In this document: one piece after another, positions 25,864 through 33,861 of the stretch | Layout of the letters: each line of letters begins with the position of its first letter | How positions within the stretch are numbered: the stretch's first letter is position 1 | NCBI RefSeq assembly: GCF_016792905.1 | Contig: NZ_JAEULP010000065.1 | Span: 41,628 to 105,627, forward strand | Direction of reading: 5' to 3' | DNA: 64,000 nt | Origin: Tabrizicola sp. | GTDB taxonomy: Bacteria > Pseudomonadota > Alphaproteobacteria > Rhodobacterales > Rhodobacteraceae | The notes under the pieces: model-generated | Told to the model about the DNA's origin: nothing | What the model saw: the letters and a program-made list of their open reading frames with translations, nothing else | The model's database searches: none | Translations under genes and position numbers: made by a program

Positions 25864-26964
25864 TCAGGGTTTCGGCGGCGGGGGTGGAACGCTGTCGAGG
25901 AGCCGGGCGAGGTCGGTTTCGGCGGCCATCTTCCAGCCGTCCTGGCCGGGCGTCCAGACCATCGTTGCCCGCGAAAGCCGACCTTCGGTCGCCAGCTTCG
26001 ACAGCTCCGCCTCGCCGAACGGCCCGGAGGTGGCGCCGTCAACCGCCAGATGCCACTGCTTGCCCGCAGGCGGCGGCGGGGGAGGGGGTGGCGGGGCGGC
26101 GGCGGCACCGGGCTGCGACCCCCAGGGCCCCATGTTCTGCGCCATCGAGGCGCCCATGCCCATGCCCATCCCGGCCCCCATCGCAGAACCCATGGCCGAG
26201 CCCGGCTGTGACATGCTGTCGGCGGCGTTGAACTGCATGTAGCGGTTCAGATCGCCCACCACGCCCATCGAGGTGCGCTTGTCCAGCGCCTTCTCCACCT
26301 CTTCCGGCAGGCTGATGTTCTCGATGTAGAATTCCGGGATCGACAGCCCGTATTCGGCAACTTTCGGGGTGATCGCATTGGCGATGATCTTGCCCAGGTC
26401 GGCCAGGTTCGCCGCCATGTCCAGCACCGGGATGCCCGACTTGGCCAGCACCTGTGAGACCTCTTGCACGATGATGTTGCGGATCTGGAAGCTGATCTCG
26501 TCCGCCGTGAACTCGCCGTCCGTGCCCACGATCTCGGTGATGAACTTGCCGGGGTCCGAAACCCGCATCGAATAGGTTCCGAACGCCCGCAGGCGTACCG
26601 GCCCGAACTCGGGGTCGCGCGCCATGATCGGGTTCTTGGTGCCCCATTTCTGGTCGTTGAACCGCGTCGTGTTGACGAAGTAGATCTCGGACTTGAACGG
26701 CGACTGGAAGCCATGGTCCCAGTGCTGCAACGTGGTCAGGACCGGCATGTTGTTGGTCTCGAGCATGTAGAGACCAGGAGTAAAGACATCCGCAAGCTGG
26801 CCCTCGTGGATGAAGACCGCGGCCTGTCCCTCGCGCACCGTCAGCTTGGCGCCATACTTGATCGCCTGCCCGCGCCGGTCAAAGCGCCAGACCATCGTGT
26901 CGCGCGAGTCATCCAGCCAGGAGATGACGTCGATAAATTCGCCCTTCAGGAAATCGAAGACCAT
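25864..26964 (-). CDS. SPFH-domain protein with C-terminal GYF_2 domain
   Basis: The product has 366 residues. Residues about 1-230 form an SPFH/band 7-like domain of the YdjI or 'virion core protein' group (FLKGEFIDVISWLDDSRDTMVWRFDR..., FNDQKWGTKNPIMARDPEFGPVRLRAFGTYSMRV). A Met/Gly-rich linker (SAMGSAMGAGMGMGMGAS) and a nine-Pro run lead to a GYF_2 domain (KQWHLAVDGATSGPFGEAELSKL...MVWTPGQDGWKMAAE), which binds proline-rich or membrane-associated partners. SPFH proteins form oligomeric membrane scaffolds. In an operon with TelA and XpaC-like proteins; the zinc-ribbon gene follows after 9 nt. Confidence 0.85.
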   Translation of the reverse strand: MVFDFLKGEFIDVISWLDDSRDTMVWRFDRRGQAIKYGAKLTVREGQAAVFIHEGQLADVFTPGLYMLETNNMPVLTTLQHWDHGFQSPFKSEIYFVNTTRFNDQKWGTKNPIMARDPEFGPVRLRAFGTYSMRVSDPGKFITEIVGTDGEFTADEISFQIRNIIVQEVSQVLAKSGIPVLDMAANLADLGKIIANAITPKVAEYGLSIPEFYIENISLPEEVEKALDKRTSMGVVGDLNRYMQFNAADSMSQPGSAMGSAMGAGMGMGMGASMAQNMGPWGSQPGAAAAPPPPPPPPPAGKQWHLAVDGATSGPFGEAELSKLATEGRLSRATMVWTPGQDGWKMAAETDLARLLDSVPPPPPKP

Positions 26965-26982
26965 GGCACCCTCCGTTTGGGT

Positions 26983-27921
26983 TCAACTGTCGCCGCCGGT
27001 CAACCGGCGCGCAAGGGAATAGACGATGGGACGCGCCTCGGTCGCAGTCATGCCGGGGCGCAGTTCGGGACTGTAGAGCATGCGCAGCATCATCTCGTCC
27101 TGATCGGTCAAGAGCGCGAATTCCTCGTCGTCGTTGAAGATCGAAGGTCGGGCGCGCGGGCTGTCGTTCGGCAGGCCCATGGCCTGGGCGATCTCTTCAT
27201 GGAAGCAGGACAGCCGCAGCAGATCGGGGTTTTCGGACCGGATGACTGCGACCGCCGCGCTGTAGGTATGCGTTTCCGACCCGGACAGACCGAAGACGTT
27301 GCAATAGGTGGTCGGCGGCATCCGGGTGATGGTCTCGATGACATCATTCCGGATATCCAGGCCAAGGCCATTGAGGACGGGCCCCATCGCCTCGCGCTCG
27401 TCCTCCGACACGATGTAGACCCAGAAGTTGGGGGCGGCGTCGCTCAAGGCGATCGATTGCCCGGTCAACCGTGACAGCCGCGCAAGGTAGCTGGCGATCC
27501 GCGCCCGGTCGGTCGCCTGCTTGTCGGCCGGAACCGAGGCGCCGAAGTTCAGGCTGACGCGCAGCGGAACCGTCCAGCGCGTGAGCTGGGTTTCCGTCTC
27601 GCCCCGGACGATGCCGGTGTTGCTGCGCCTGAATTCGTGGAACAGCGCGATGCGCAGGAAATTCTCGGTGAGGGCCTCGGCCGAGACCGGAATGTCGGTT
27701 CCCGGATCGGTGCGCAGCATGCTTTCGCGCAACAGCACCTGCTGCACCTGCGCGTAGTAGCGACTGGCGGCAGCGCTTTTAGGCGTGGGCTCGGTCGGCA
27801 CGGCCGGAATCGGCGCGGATGGCGGGGAAGTCGGGCGGCCGGTCCCCAGCCCCTCGCAGGCACCAAGCGCAAGGCAGACGGCACCGGCCATCAGGAACCG
27901 TGCTGAAGCTCTGCGTGCCAT
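26983..27921 (-). CDS. DUF2927 lipoprotein
   Basis: The product has 312 residues. The N-terminus is a lipoprotein signal with lipobox LGAC (Cys22) and a Pro-rich linker. The body matches DUF2927: ENFLRIALFHEFR, LTRWTVPLRVSL, and LLRLSCFHEEIAQAMGLPNDSPRARPSIFNDDEEFALLT. FHEEIAQ with its downstream Asp-rich loop resembles a metal-binding or zincin-like site, but no activity is known. It sits between telA and the SPFH gene with short gaps (17 and 18 nt), so it belongs to the operon. Confidence 0.85.
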   Translation of the reverse strand: MARRASARFLMAGAVCLALGACEGLGTGRPTSPPSAPIPAVPTEPTPKSAAASRYYAQVQQVLLRESMLRTDPGTDIPVSAEALTENFLRIALFHEFRRSNTGIVRGETETQLTRWTVPLRVSLNFGASVPADKQATDRARIASYLARLSRLTGQSIALSDAAPNFWVYIVSEDEREAMGPVLNGLGLDIRNDVIETITRMPPTTYCNVFGLSGSETHTYSAAVAVIRSENPDLLRLSCFHEEIAQAMGLPNDSPRARPSIFNDDEEFALLTDQDEMMLRMLYSPELRPGMTATEARPIVYSLARRLTGGDS

Positions 27922-27938
27922 GCCGCCCTTTCCGTCCG

Positions 27939-29108
27939 TCAGGCCTGCGCCGGAGCGGTCTGGCGCGCCTTCGCCGAAGCCAGCGTATCGCGCAGTTCCG
28001 CCTCCATCTTCACCAACTCCGCCTCGGCTGCCGCACGTTTCGCCTTGCCCTCGTCGGCGATGGCCAGGCTTTCGTTGATCGTCGCGATCAGCGTCGCATT
28101 CGCGGCCTTCACCGTCTCGATGTCGAAGACCCCGCGCTCCATCTCCTCGCGCACCACCTTGTTGGCGGTCTGCAGGTTCTCGGCGTTCGACTTCAAGAGC
28201 TCGTTCGTCAGGTCGTTCGCGTCACGCACCGCATCGGCCGCTTCCTTCGACCGCTGGATCGTCACCGCCTGCGCAAGCTGCGTCTCCCACAGCGGGACTG
28301 TGTTCACCAGCGTCGAGTTGATCTTCGTCACCAGCGACTTGTCGTTCTCCTGCACCAGCCGGATCGAGGGCAGCGACTGCATCGTCACCTGTCGCGTCAG
28401 CCGCAGGTCATGCACCCGCCGCTCCAGATCGTCCCGCGCGGCGCGCAGGTCGCGCAGCTCCTGCGCCTTCATCACCTTGTCGGCCTCCGGCACGGCACCG
28501 ACCTCGGCCTCCTTGGCCGGGATGGTCCTGCCGTCGGTCTCGGCCAGTTTCGCCTCGCCCGCCGCGATGTAGAGCGCCAGCTCGTTGTAGAAGGTCAGGG
28601 TCTTTTCATAAAGGATATCAAGGCTCTTGATGTCCTTCAGCAGCGTGTGCTCGTGGGTCAGGAGATCGCCGGTGATCTTGTCGATCTGGCCCTGCACGTC
28701 CTCATACTTGGCGACGAACTTGGCGAAGGGCGCGGCGCGGCCCAGAAGACGCTCCCACCAGCTTGCCTCGCGGCGCAGGTCCAGTTCGCTGACGGCAAAG
28801 CCGCGGATCGTGGTGACGATGTTGCGAAGCGAATCCCCCGCCGGGCCGACATCCTTGTTCTTCACGTCCTGCAACATGGCCTGGCTGATCACCTGCAACT
28901 CGGCCTGAGCGGCGGACCCGAAGGAAATGATCGACTGCGTATTGCCCAGGTCCACCTCGGCCATCCGCTTCCTGATCGCCTCGGCCTGGTCGGCGGGCGC
29001 GGCTTCCAGCGGAACGACCTCGGCCATCGGTTCGGCCAGGATCACGGCATTGACCTTCTCGACCTCGGTCAGAAGGGCTGCGGCATTGGCTTGGACGGTT
29101 TCGGACAT
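27939..29108 (-). CDS. telA: TelA/KlaA-family toxic anion resistance protein
   Basis: The product has 389 residues, mostly helical. MAEVDLGNTQSIISFGSAAQAELQVISQAMLQDVKNKDVGPAGDSL and the middle part SLDILYEKTLTFYNELALYIAAGEAKL, LRLTRQVTMQSLPSIRLVQENDKSLVTKINSTLVNTVPLWETQLAQAV are characteristic of the TelA family. Family members were linked to tellurite and antibiotic tolerance; the biochemical role is unknown. I start at MSETVQAN, with GGGGAG 7 nt upstream, not at an in-frame codon 30 nt earlier. XpaC-like gene precedes it by 19 nt. Confidence 0.92.
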   Translation of the reverse strand: MSETVQANAAALLTEVEKVNAVILAEPMAEVVPLEAAPADQAEAIRKRMAEVDLGNTQSIISFGSAAQAELQVISQAMLQDVKNKDVGPAGDSLRNIVTTIRGFAVSELDLRREASWWERLLGRAAPFAKFVAKYEDVQGQIDKITGDLLTHEHTLLKDIKSLDILYEKTLTFYNELALYIAAGEAKLAETDGRTIPAKEAEVGAVPEADKVMKAQELRDLRAARDDLERRVHDLRLTRQVTMQSLPSIRLVQENDKSLVTKINSTLVNTVPLWETQLAQAVTIQRSKEAADAVRDANDLTNELLKSNAENLQTANKVVREEMERGVFDIETVKAANATLIATINESLAIADEGKAKRAAAEAELVKMEAELRDTLASAKARQTAPAQA

Positions 29109-29127
29109 GGGCAACTCCCCTTGGGGT

Positions 29128-30000
29128 TCAATAGTCAAGCTTCAGACGGTCGCGCAGGACGGAGATTTCCACGTCCAGATCGGTGCGGTTGTTCGACAGG
29201 AACGCGGTGGTCTTCTCTGCGAAGGTGGTTTCCAGGTCGGTCAGAAGCGCCTCGTAGTCGGCGCGGGCGGATGCGTCGCGGGTCTGGGCATAGTGGTCGG
29301 CGAACTTCACGGTCGCGTCGCGGGCGCCCATCAGGTAGATCGACAGGTACTTGCGGGCGGCGGTCAAGTCGCCCGGATCGGCCTCGACCGTGCGGAAGAG
29401 GCCGCGGGCGGCGGCGGCGAACTGGTCGACGCGGCGTTCCAGGCTGCGGTCCCTGGCGCGCAGGATCGCGTCCTGCATTCCGGCCAGATAGGCCTCGCCT
29501 TCCGCAACGGCATTGGCGACACGGCCGGTCTGGAAGGCGTCGATCCCCTCCATCCCCTTGTCGGCCATCGGGTCAAGGCCGAAGGCGCCAAGATGCAGCG
29601 CCGCGCCGACGAGGGCGTAGAGCAAGGGGTAGACCACTTCCTGACCGGCGATGACACCGCCAATGGCCAGCGCGGCCCCGGTCAGCACCGCGCCCAGAAC
29701 CTTGCGCGGCAGGGCAGGGCGGCGGGCAAGCTTGCGGGCAGCATAGGCGGCTTCGGCCTTCAGCCCCTCGCGGGTCAGCCAGGCCGCCAGGATGAGGAGA
29801 CCACCGGCGGCAAGGCCGAGGAGCATGTCCTGCGGGTCGTCGCCGAAGGCGGGAACGAGGAACAGGAAGGCCGACAGGAACAGAAGATTCGCCCGCCAGA
29901 GACCGCTTGCCCTTGGCGCGGGCAGGATCGGCGGGGCGGCGGGGCTGCCTGCGGGGCCGATGCCCTGCGGCGAGTATTTGCCGCCGAAGCGTTCCGCCAT
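29128..30000 (-). CDS. XpaC-like membrane protein (5-bromo-4-chloroindolyl phosphate hydrolysis family)
   Basis: The product has 290 residues. Residues about 35-150 hold four predicted membrane segments (ANLLFLSAFLFLVPAF, MLLGLAAGGLLILAAWL, VLGAVLTGAALAIGGVIAG, VYPLLYALVGAALHLGAF). The C-terminal part (GRVANAVAEGEAYLAGMQDAILRARDRSLERRVDQF..., YLSIYLMGARDATVKFADHY) is the helical XpaC domain, commonly encoded beside telA. No enzyme activity is established. Its ATG overlaps the stop of a 27-residue peptide gene by one base (TGATG). Confidence 0.85.
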   Translation of the reverse strand: MAERFGGKYSPQGIGPAGSPAAPPILPAPRASGLWRANLLFLSAFLFLVPAFGDDPQDMLLGLAAGGLLILAAWLTREGLKAEAAYAARKLARRPALPRKVLGAVLTGAALAIGGVIAGQEVVYPLLYALVGAALHLGAFGLDPMADKGMEGIDAFQTGRVANAVAEGEAYLAGMQDAILRARDRSLERRVDQFAAAARGLFRTVEADPGDLTAARKYLSIYLMGARDATVKFADHYAQTRDASARADYEALLTDLETTFAEKTTAFLSNNRTDLDVEISVLRDRLKLDY

Positions 30001-30083
30001 CACATGCCCCCCGACCAGGCCACATAGGCCAAAAGGGCAAGGAGCAGGGCCAGCGACAGGTTCCGCAATCCGCTTCCTGACAT
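30000..30083 (-). CDS. 27-residue single-helix peptide, first gene of the TelA/XpaC operon
   Basis: Too short for usual gene callers. ATG at 30083 is preceded by GAGGGGGACC; the peptide begins MSGSGLRN and has a hydrophobic core LSLALLLALLAYVAW, enough for one membrane helix, then SGGM and stop. The stop overlaps the XpaC-like start as TGATG, which strongly suggests translational coupling. It could be a real membrane peptide or a leader that sets translation of the operon. Coding is likely but unproven. Confidence 0.6.
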   Translation of the reverse strand: MSGSGLRNLSLALLLALLAYVAWSGGM

Positions 30084-30186
30084 GGTCCCCCTCGCGAACC
30101 GGCTTCACGCAACCGACCTTAGCCGATGCCCTTCGCCCTTGCCAGCCGCCAGCAGGGGGAATAGGCGGCATTATTCCCCTGCGCGA

Positions 30187-31242
30187 TCAACCCTGTCGCG
30201 GGCCTTTCGACCGCGGTCCCGGACGCGGGCCTGCGCCCCGCGCGGGCTTCGGCCGATCCGCCTGCGGCCGCTCATCCGCGCCGCGCGCCGGGGGACGGGT
30301 CGCCTTCTTCCAGGCATCGGACAGGGTCTTCAGCCCATCGCCGGGTTTGAGCATCTTCCGGGCCGGTTTCGCGGCGGCCTTCGCCTCCAGCTTGGCGACT
30401 GTCCCGCCCGAGGACCGGGGGGCAGGTTTTTCGCCCGCTCGCTTCGGTCTTTGCGGCGTCTCCGGGTCCGAGAGGCCCAGTTGGTCGCGCAGGATGCGGG
30501 GCTTCACCTCTTCGACTTCGCCGGGCTTCAGCTCGTTCAGGCGGAACGGCCCGTAGGAAGTGCGGATCAACCGGTTCACCGTCAGCCCGATATGGGTCAT
30601 TGCCCGGCGGATTTCGCGGTTCTTCCCCTCGCGCAGGCCGATGGTCAGCCAGGCATTCGCGCCCTGGTGGCGGTCGATCTTGACCTCCATCGGCAGGAAT
30701 TTCTCGCCCTCGATGATGATCCCCTTGCGCAGGGGTTCGATCTCGGGCTCGGTCGGGTTGCCCTTCACCCGCACCCGGTATTTCCGCAGCCACCCGGTCG
30801 AGGGAAGCTCCAGCCGTCGCTTGAGTTCGCCGTCGTTGGTGAGAAGCAGAAGGCCCTCGGAATTCAGGTCGAGGCGGCCGACCGACATCACCCGGGGCAT
30901 GTCCTCGGGCAGGTGGTCGAAGACGGTGTCGCGGCCCTTTTCATCGGAGGCAGAGGTCACGAGGCCCTCGGGCTTGTAGTAGAGCCAGAGGCGGGGCGGT
31001 TCGGGTTCGGCGACGGGCTCGCCGCGGACGGTGATCTTGTCCTTCGCGGTCACGTTCAGGGCGGGCGAGGTGATGGTCTTGCCGTTGACCTTGACCTCGC
31101 CCAGCTCGATCAGTCGCTCGGCTTCCCTGCGCGATGCGATGCCGGCGCGGGACAGGACTTTGGCGATGCGTTCGCCTTCCGGGGTGTCGGTTGCCTTGTC
31201 AGCGGCCTTCGCGGCGGCTTTCGGCTTTTCTTTTCCGGTCAT
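30187..31242 (-). CDS. RluB/RsuA-type 23S/16S rRNA pseudouridine synthase
   Basis: The product has 351 residues. An S4 RNA-binding domain (RIAKVLSRAGIASRREAERLIELGEVKVNGKT) is followed by the RsuA/RluB catalytic domain with GRLDLNSEGLLLLTNDGE, whose Asp is the catalytic residue, and GKNREIRRAMTHIGLTVNRLIRTSYGPF. It isomerises a uridine in rRNA. Both ends carry basic Lys/Ala/Pro/Arg-rich tails, longer than E. coli RluB. The start at MTGKEK has AGGATG 8 nt upstream; two in-frame ATGs lie 6 and 9 nt earlier. Divergent from tadA. Confidence 0.9.
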   Translation of the reverse strand: MTGKEKPKAAAKAADKATDTPEGERIAKVLSRAGIASRREAERLIELGEVKVNGKTITSPALNVTAKDKITVRGEPVAEPEPPRLWLYYKPEGLVTSASDEKGRDTVFDHLPEDMPRVMSVGRLDLNSEGLLLLTNDGELKRRLELPSTGWLRKYRVRVKGNPTEPEIEPLRKGIIIEGEKFLPMEVKIDRHQGANAWLTIGLREGKNREIRRAMTHIGLTVNRLIRTSYGPFRLNELKPGEVEEVKPRILRDQLGLSDPETPQRPKRAGEKPAPRSSGGTVAKLEAKAAAKPARKMLKPGDGLKTLSDAWKKATRPPARGADERPQADRPKPARGAGPRPGPRSKGPRQG

Positions 31243-31296
31243 GGCCATCATCCTTCGGGCCGGGGTGGCCGGAAGCCAGAGGATATTGAAGCCCGC

Positions 31297-31761
31297 ATGA
31301 AAGAGCAACGCGAAGGGTTCCGGTCGTTCATGGAGGCCGCACTGGTAGAGGCGCGGGCGGCGGCTGGCCGTGGCGAGGTGCCGGTGGGGGCGGTGATTGT
31401 CGCGGGCGACCGGGTACTGGCGCGGGCGGGCAACCGGACGCGGGAACTGGCGGACCCGACGGCCCATGCCGAGATGCTGGCGATCCGCGAGGCCTGCCGG
31501 GTTCTGGGGTCTGAGCGGCTGGTAGGCTGCGACCTCTATGTGACGCTGGAGCCCTGCCCGATGTGTGCGGCGGCGATCTCGGCGGCGCGGATCGGGCGGC
31601 TCTATTATGGGGCCGCCGATCCGAAATCGGGCGGGGTCGCGGTCGGGGCGCGGGTCTTCAGCCACCCGCAATGCCACCATGTTCCCGAGGTCTACGACGG
31701 GATCGGGGCGGGGGAGGCGGAGGCCTTGCTGAGAGGGTTCTTCATGGAGCGACGGGGGTGA
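31297..31761 (+). CDS. tadA: tRNA(adenine34) deaminase TadA
   Basis: TadA converts adenosine 34 of tRNA-Arg(ACG) to inosine. The product has 154 residues. Zinc ligands are His57 in AHAEML (with catalytic Glu59) and Cys87/Cys90 in PCPMC; KSGG and the C-terminal VYDGIGAGEAEALLRGFFMERR are typical. I use the ATG giving MKEQREGF; an inner ATG at 31330 is possible. A TGTCCAC palindrome begins on the base right after its TGA stop. Confidence 0.93.
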   Translation: MKEQREGFRSFMEAALVEARAAAGRGEVPVGAVIVAGDRVLARAGNRTRELADPTAHAEMLAIREACRVLGSERLVGCDLYVTLEPCPMCAAAISAARIGRLYYGAADPKSGGVAVGARVFSHPQCHHVPEVYDGIGAGEAEALLRGFFMERRG

Positions 31762-31835
31762 GTGTCCACAGTGGACACGGCTGACAGGGTCAATCGTTTC
31801 AATGGGTTGGCTGCGGGCGTTGAGGATTTCTTAAG
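31762..31835 (+). repeat. Stop-abutting TGTCCAC element, copy 1
   Basis: GTGTCCAC-A-GTGGACAC starts one base after the tadA stop codon; it is followed by TTTCAATGGGTTGG (31797-31810), CTGCGGGCGTTGAGG and TTCTTAAGG. The same order occurs at 45568-45639 and, reversed, at 32067-32127. No open frame runs through it. Confidence 0.75.
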
Positions 31836-31872
31836 GTTTGCCGGTGGGGCAACGGGCTGGCCCTGCACGGGT

Positions 31873-31897
31873 CAAAATTCTTGAAGGAAGAATTTTG
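31873..31897. other. Perfect AT-rich hairpin
   Basis: CAAAATTCTT and AAGAATTTTG (10-bp arms) flank GAAGG. It lies in the 375-nt gap 31762-32136 between two convergent genes and could act as a transcription end point, though it has no T tract beyond the stem. Confidence 0.55.
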
Positions 31898-31937
31898 GGC
31901 GCCCTGCTGCCCGGCGCAGCACCTACGGCTTCTGCCG

Positions 31938-31972
31938 GAGCCTCCGGCGGGGATATTTGCGCCAGTATGAAA
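31938..31972 (+). repeat. GGGGATATTT-GCCAGTATGAAA repeat, copy A
   Basis: Reads GAGCCTCCGGCGGGGATATT then TGCGCCAGTATGAAA. A near copy follows at 31997-32031 and weaker relatives lie at 45833-45857 and 45893-45918, each in the neighbourhood of a TGTCCAC element. Confidence 0.7.
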
Positions 31973-31996
31973 ACGCGGGCAGGGGTGAGGGGGCAG

Positions 31997-32031
31997 GAGC
32001 CTCCGGCGGGGATATTGTGGCAAAGATGAAA
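31997..32031 (+). repeat. GGGGATATTT-GCCAGTATGAAA repeat, copy B
   Basis: GAGCCTCCGGCGGGGATATT followed by GTGGCAAAGATGAAA: the first 20 bases are the same as copy A, the second half has diverged. Confidence 0.7.
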
Positions 32032-32066
32032 GGGGAGCGGTCGTTTGAAACATGCTTGACCGCGGG

Positions 32067-32127
32067 TAAATGCCCACAGCCAAGCTGTTGATTTCACGAA
32101 TTTCGCTACCGTTGTCCTGCGTGGACA
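32067..32127 (-). repeat. Stop-abutting TGTCCAC element, copy 3 (reversed)
   Basis: On the minus strand the imperfect palindrome TGTCCACGCAGGACA lies 10 nt after the stop codon of the UPF0173 gene, then TTGGCTGTGGGCATTTA matches the TTGGCTGCGGGCGTTGA block of copy 1. Copies 1 and 3 thus face each other between tadA and the UPF0173 gene. Confidence 0.6.
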
Positions 32128-32136
32128 GACGCCCGG

Positions 32137-32835
32137 CTAGATCCGGATCGGGTCCAGCACTTCGGGCTCGATCACCTCGATCCCCGGCGGCAGGCCCGCT
32201 TTCAGGACGGTGGCATCCTGGGCGAGCAGACCGAAGGTCTTGTAGTGGCAGGGGATCACCCAGCGGAAGTTGAACCATTTCCGCGCGGCCCAGGCGGCGC
32301 GTTCCATGTCCATCGTGTAGTGGCCGCCGCAGGACAGGATGCCGATGTCGGGCTGGTGGAACTCGGCCATCCAGGCCATGTCGGCCATGATGTCGGTATC
32401 GCCCGAGAGATAGATCACGTGCCCCTCGCCCGCGATCATGAAGCCTGCGGCGTCCCCGGCGGGCAGAAGACCTTTGGCCCCGAAGTCGATGCTCGCGGAA
32501 TGGACGGCATTGACCATCGTTACCTTCGCGCCCCCCAGGTTGAGCGTCCCGCCCTTGCCGAAGCCCACCGTCTCGGCCAGGCCGCCCGCGTTCATCCATT
32601 CGGAAAGCTCGTGGATGCAGTGGACCTTGATCCCCAGCTTCTTCGCCAGCCGCGCGGCATCCGACGCATGGTCGCCATGGGCGTGGGTCAAGAGGATATG
32701 CGTGGCGCCCTTGACCGCCTCATCCTCGCGTCCGGCGGGGAACATCGGGTTGCCGGTCAGCCAGGGATCGACCAAGAGGACGGCCTCTTCGATCTCGATG
32801 CGGAAGCCGGAATGGCCGAACCAGATGATCTGCAT
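32137..32835 (-). CDS. Metal-dependent hydrolase, UPF0173 family
   Basis: The product has 232 residues with the metallo-beta-lactamase fold. The start MQIIWFGHSGFRIE and LLVDPWLTGNP are typical of UPF0173; THAHGDHASD gives the HxHxDH metal motif, YLSGDTDI and CGGHYTMDMERA give further ligands. Substrate unknown; relatives are broadly described as L-ascorbate-6-phosphate lactonase-like. I start at the ATG with AGGAGA in front, not at the longer frame. Convergent with tadA across the repeat region. Confidence 0.9.
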   Translation of the reverse strand: MQIIWFGHSGFRIEIEEAVLLVDPWLTGNPMFPAGREDEAVKGATHILLTHAHGDHASDAARLAKKLGIKVHCIHELSEWMNAGGLAETVGFGKGGTLNLGGAKVTMVNAVHSASIDFGAKGLLPAGDAAGFMIAGEGHVIYLSGDTDIMADMAWMAEFHQPDIGILSCGGHYTMDMERAAWAARKWFNFRWVIPCHYKTFGLLAQDATVLKAGLPPGIEVIEPEVLDPIRI

Positions 32836-33057
32836 GGGTCTCTCCTTCAGGGGTCTGCAAAGCGTCAGGCTAGGAGGTAACTTGTATCCATGACAATCGT
32901 ACCGTCGGGTCATGCGCGGGAATGCCCCGGTCGGGCTGTGGCGCGACCGGCACAGGGGGCCGGAAACTGGCGGCAGGGCGAAAGGAATCCGTGCGCGGGC
33001 GCGTGGCCTGAGGTAAGAGGGCCGTCTTGCAACCGTTCAGCCAGGGAGGGCGGACAT

Positions 33058-33141
33058 ATGACTGCATGCATCCGCCAAGATAATTCCCGCGGACTGACCG
33101 CCTGGGCAACCGCCACGCTGCGACTTTATCGCCGTTCGTGA
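33058..33141 (+). CDS. Possible 27-residue basic peptide
   Basis: A short frame starts ATGACTGCATGC with GGGAGGGCGGACAT just before it. The peptide begins MTACIRQDNSRGL and ends ATATLRLYRRS. The Arg-rich end resembles the C-terminal part of DUF1127 proteins, one of which is encoded 140 nt downstream. The Shine-Dalgarno sequence is good but the length leaves coding unproven. The 222 nt before it (32836-33057) hold nothing I can support. Confidence 0.35.
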   Translation: MTACIRQDNSRGLTAWATATLRLYRRS

Positions 33142-33285
33142 GGCTTGCCGGACCTGAGCGCCAGGGCGCGAGGGGTCCGTTCCTTCCAGAAGACTGAACG
33201 CTGACCGTCGGGCAAGTGGCCCGTTTTCGGTCAGCCCCCATCCCCAACAGAGGACCGGCCGTCCTGTGCGGCGCCGGGAATGATC

Positions 33286-33495
33286 ATGAGCCATACGACC
33301 TTTCCCCATCCGGTCCCGCTGCGGGCGACGCTGGACGAGATCATCGACGCCCACGGGCTTGTCCCCGTGCTAAGGGCGCTTGTCCTGCGGCCGTTCCGGC
33401 GCAGGCCGCCCTTGGGCCTGAACGCGCATCTGCGGCGCGATATCGGGCTGGAGCCACTGGCGACCGGCGGCCTGTTCCGGGACCCCCTTCTCTAG
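33286..33495 (+). CDS. DUF1127-like small protein
   Basis: The product has 69 residues from this ATG (a second one lies 6 nt upstream). The C-terminal half LRPFRRRPPLGLNAHLRRDIGLEPLATGG has the DUF1127 core with the pattern L..L..RDIGL. Such small Arg-rich proteins are abundant in Rhodobacteraceae; some bind RNA and are linked to sRNA turnover. A GC hairpin (33516-33527) follows. Another DUF1127 gene lies at 39333-39563. Confidence 0.65.
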   Translation: MSHTTFPHPVPLRATLDEIIDAHGLVPVLRALVLRPFRRRPPLGLNAHLRRDIGLEPLATGGLFRDPLL

Positions 33496-33573
33496 GGCTT
33501 GCCCCCGGCCTTACTCCCGCTTGCGGGGCGGGGCGGGGGCGGCTAAACGGGGCCAAACCCTAAGGAGAGCCCG

Positions 33574-33861
33574 ATGGCGATTGACATCGACACCGCCCGC
33601 AAGGTGGCAAAACTGGCCCGGATCCGGGTCGAGGAGGCCGACCTGCCGAAGCTCGCCGGGCAGCTTTCCGGCATCCTTGGCTTCATGGAAGAGCTGAACG
33701 AGGTCGACGTGACCGGGGTGGAGCCGATGACCTCGGTGACGCCGATGCGGCTGAAGCGGCGGGCGGATGTGGTGACGGACGGGAATATCCAGGCGCAGGT
33801 GCTGAAGAACGCGCCGGATGCGCGGGAAGGCTTCTTTGCGGTGCCGAAGGTGGTGGAATGA
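33574..33861 (+). CDS. gatC: Glu-tRNA(Gln)/Asp-tRNA(Asn) amidotransferase subunit C
   Basis: GatC holds GatA and GatB together in the amidotransferase that makes Gln-tRNA from Glu-tRNA. The product has 95 residues, usual length. [53 protein letters not shown] is characteristic. ATG follows TAAGGAGAGCCCG. The stop overlaps gatA by 4 nt (ATGA). gatB is not next to them here. Confidence 0.96.
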   Translation: MAIDIDTARKVAKLARIRVEEADLPKLAGQLSGILGFMEELNEVDVTGVEPMTSVTPMRLKRRADVVTDGNIQAQVLKNAPDAREGFFAVPKVVE

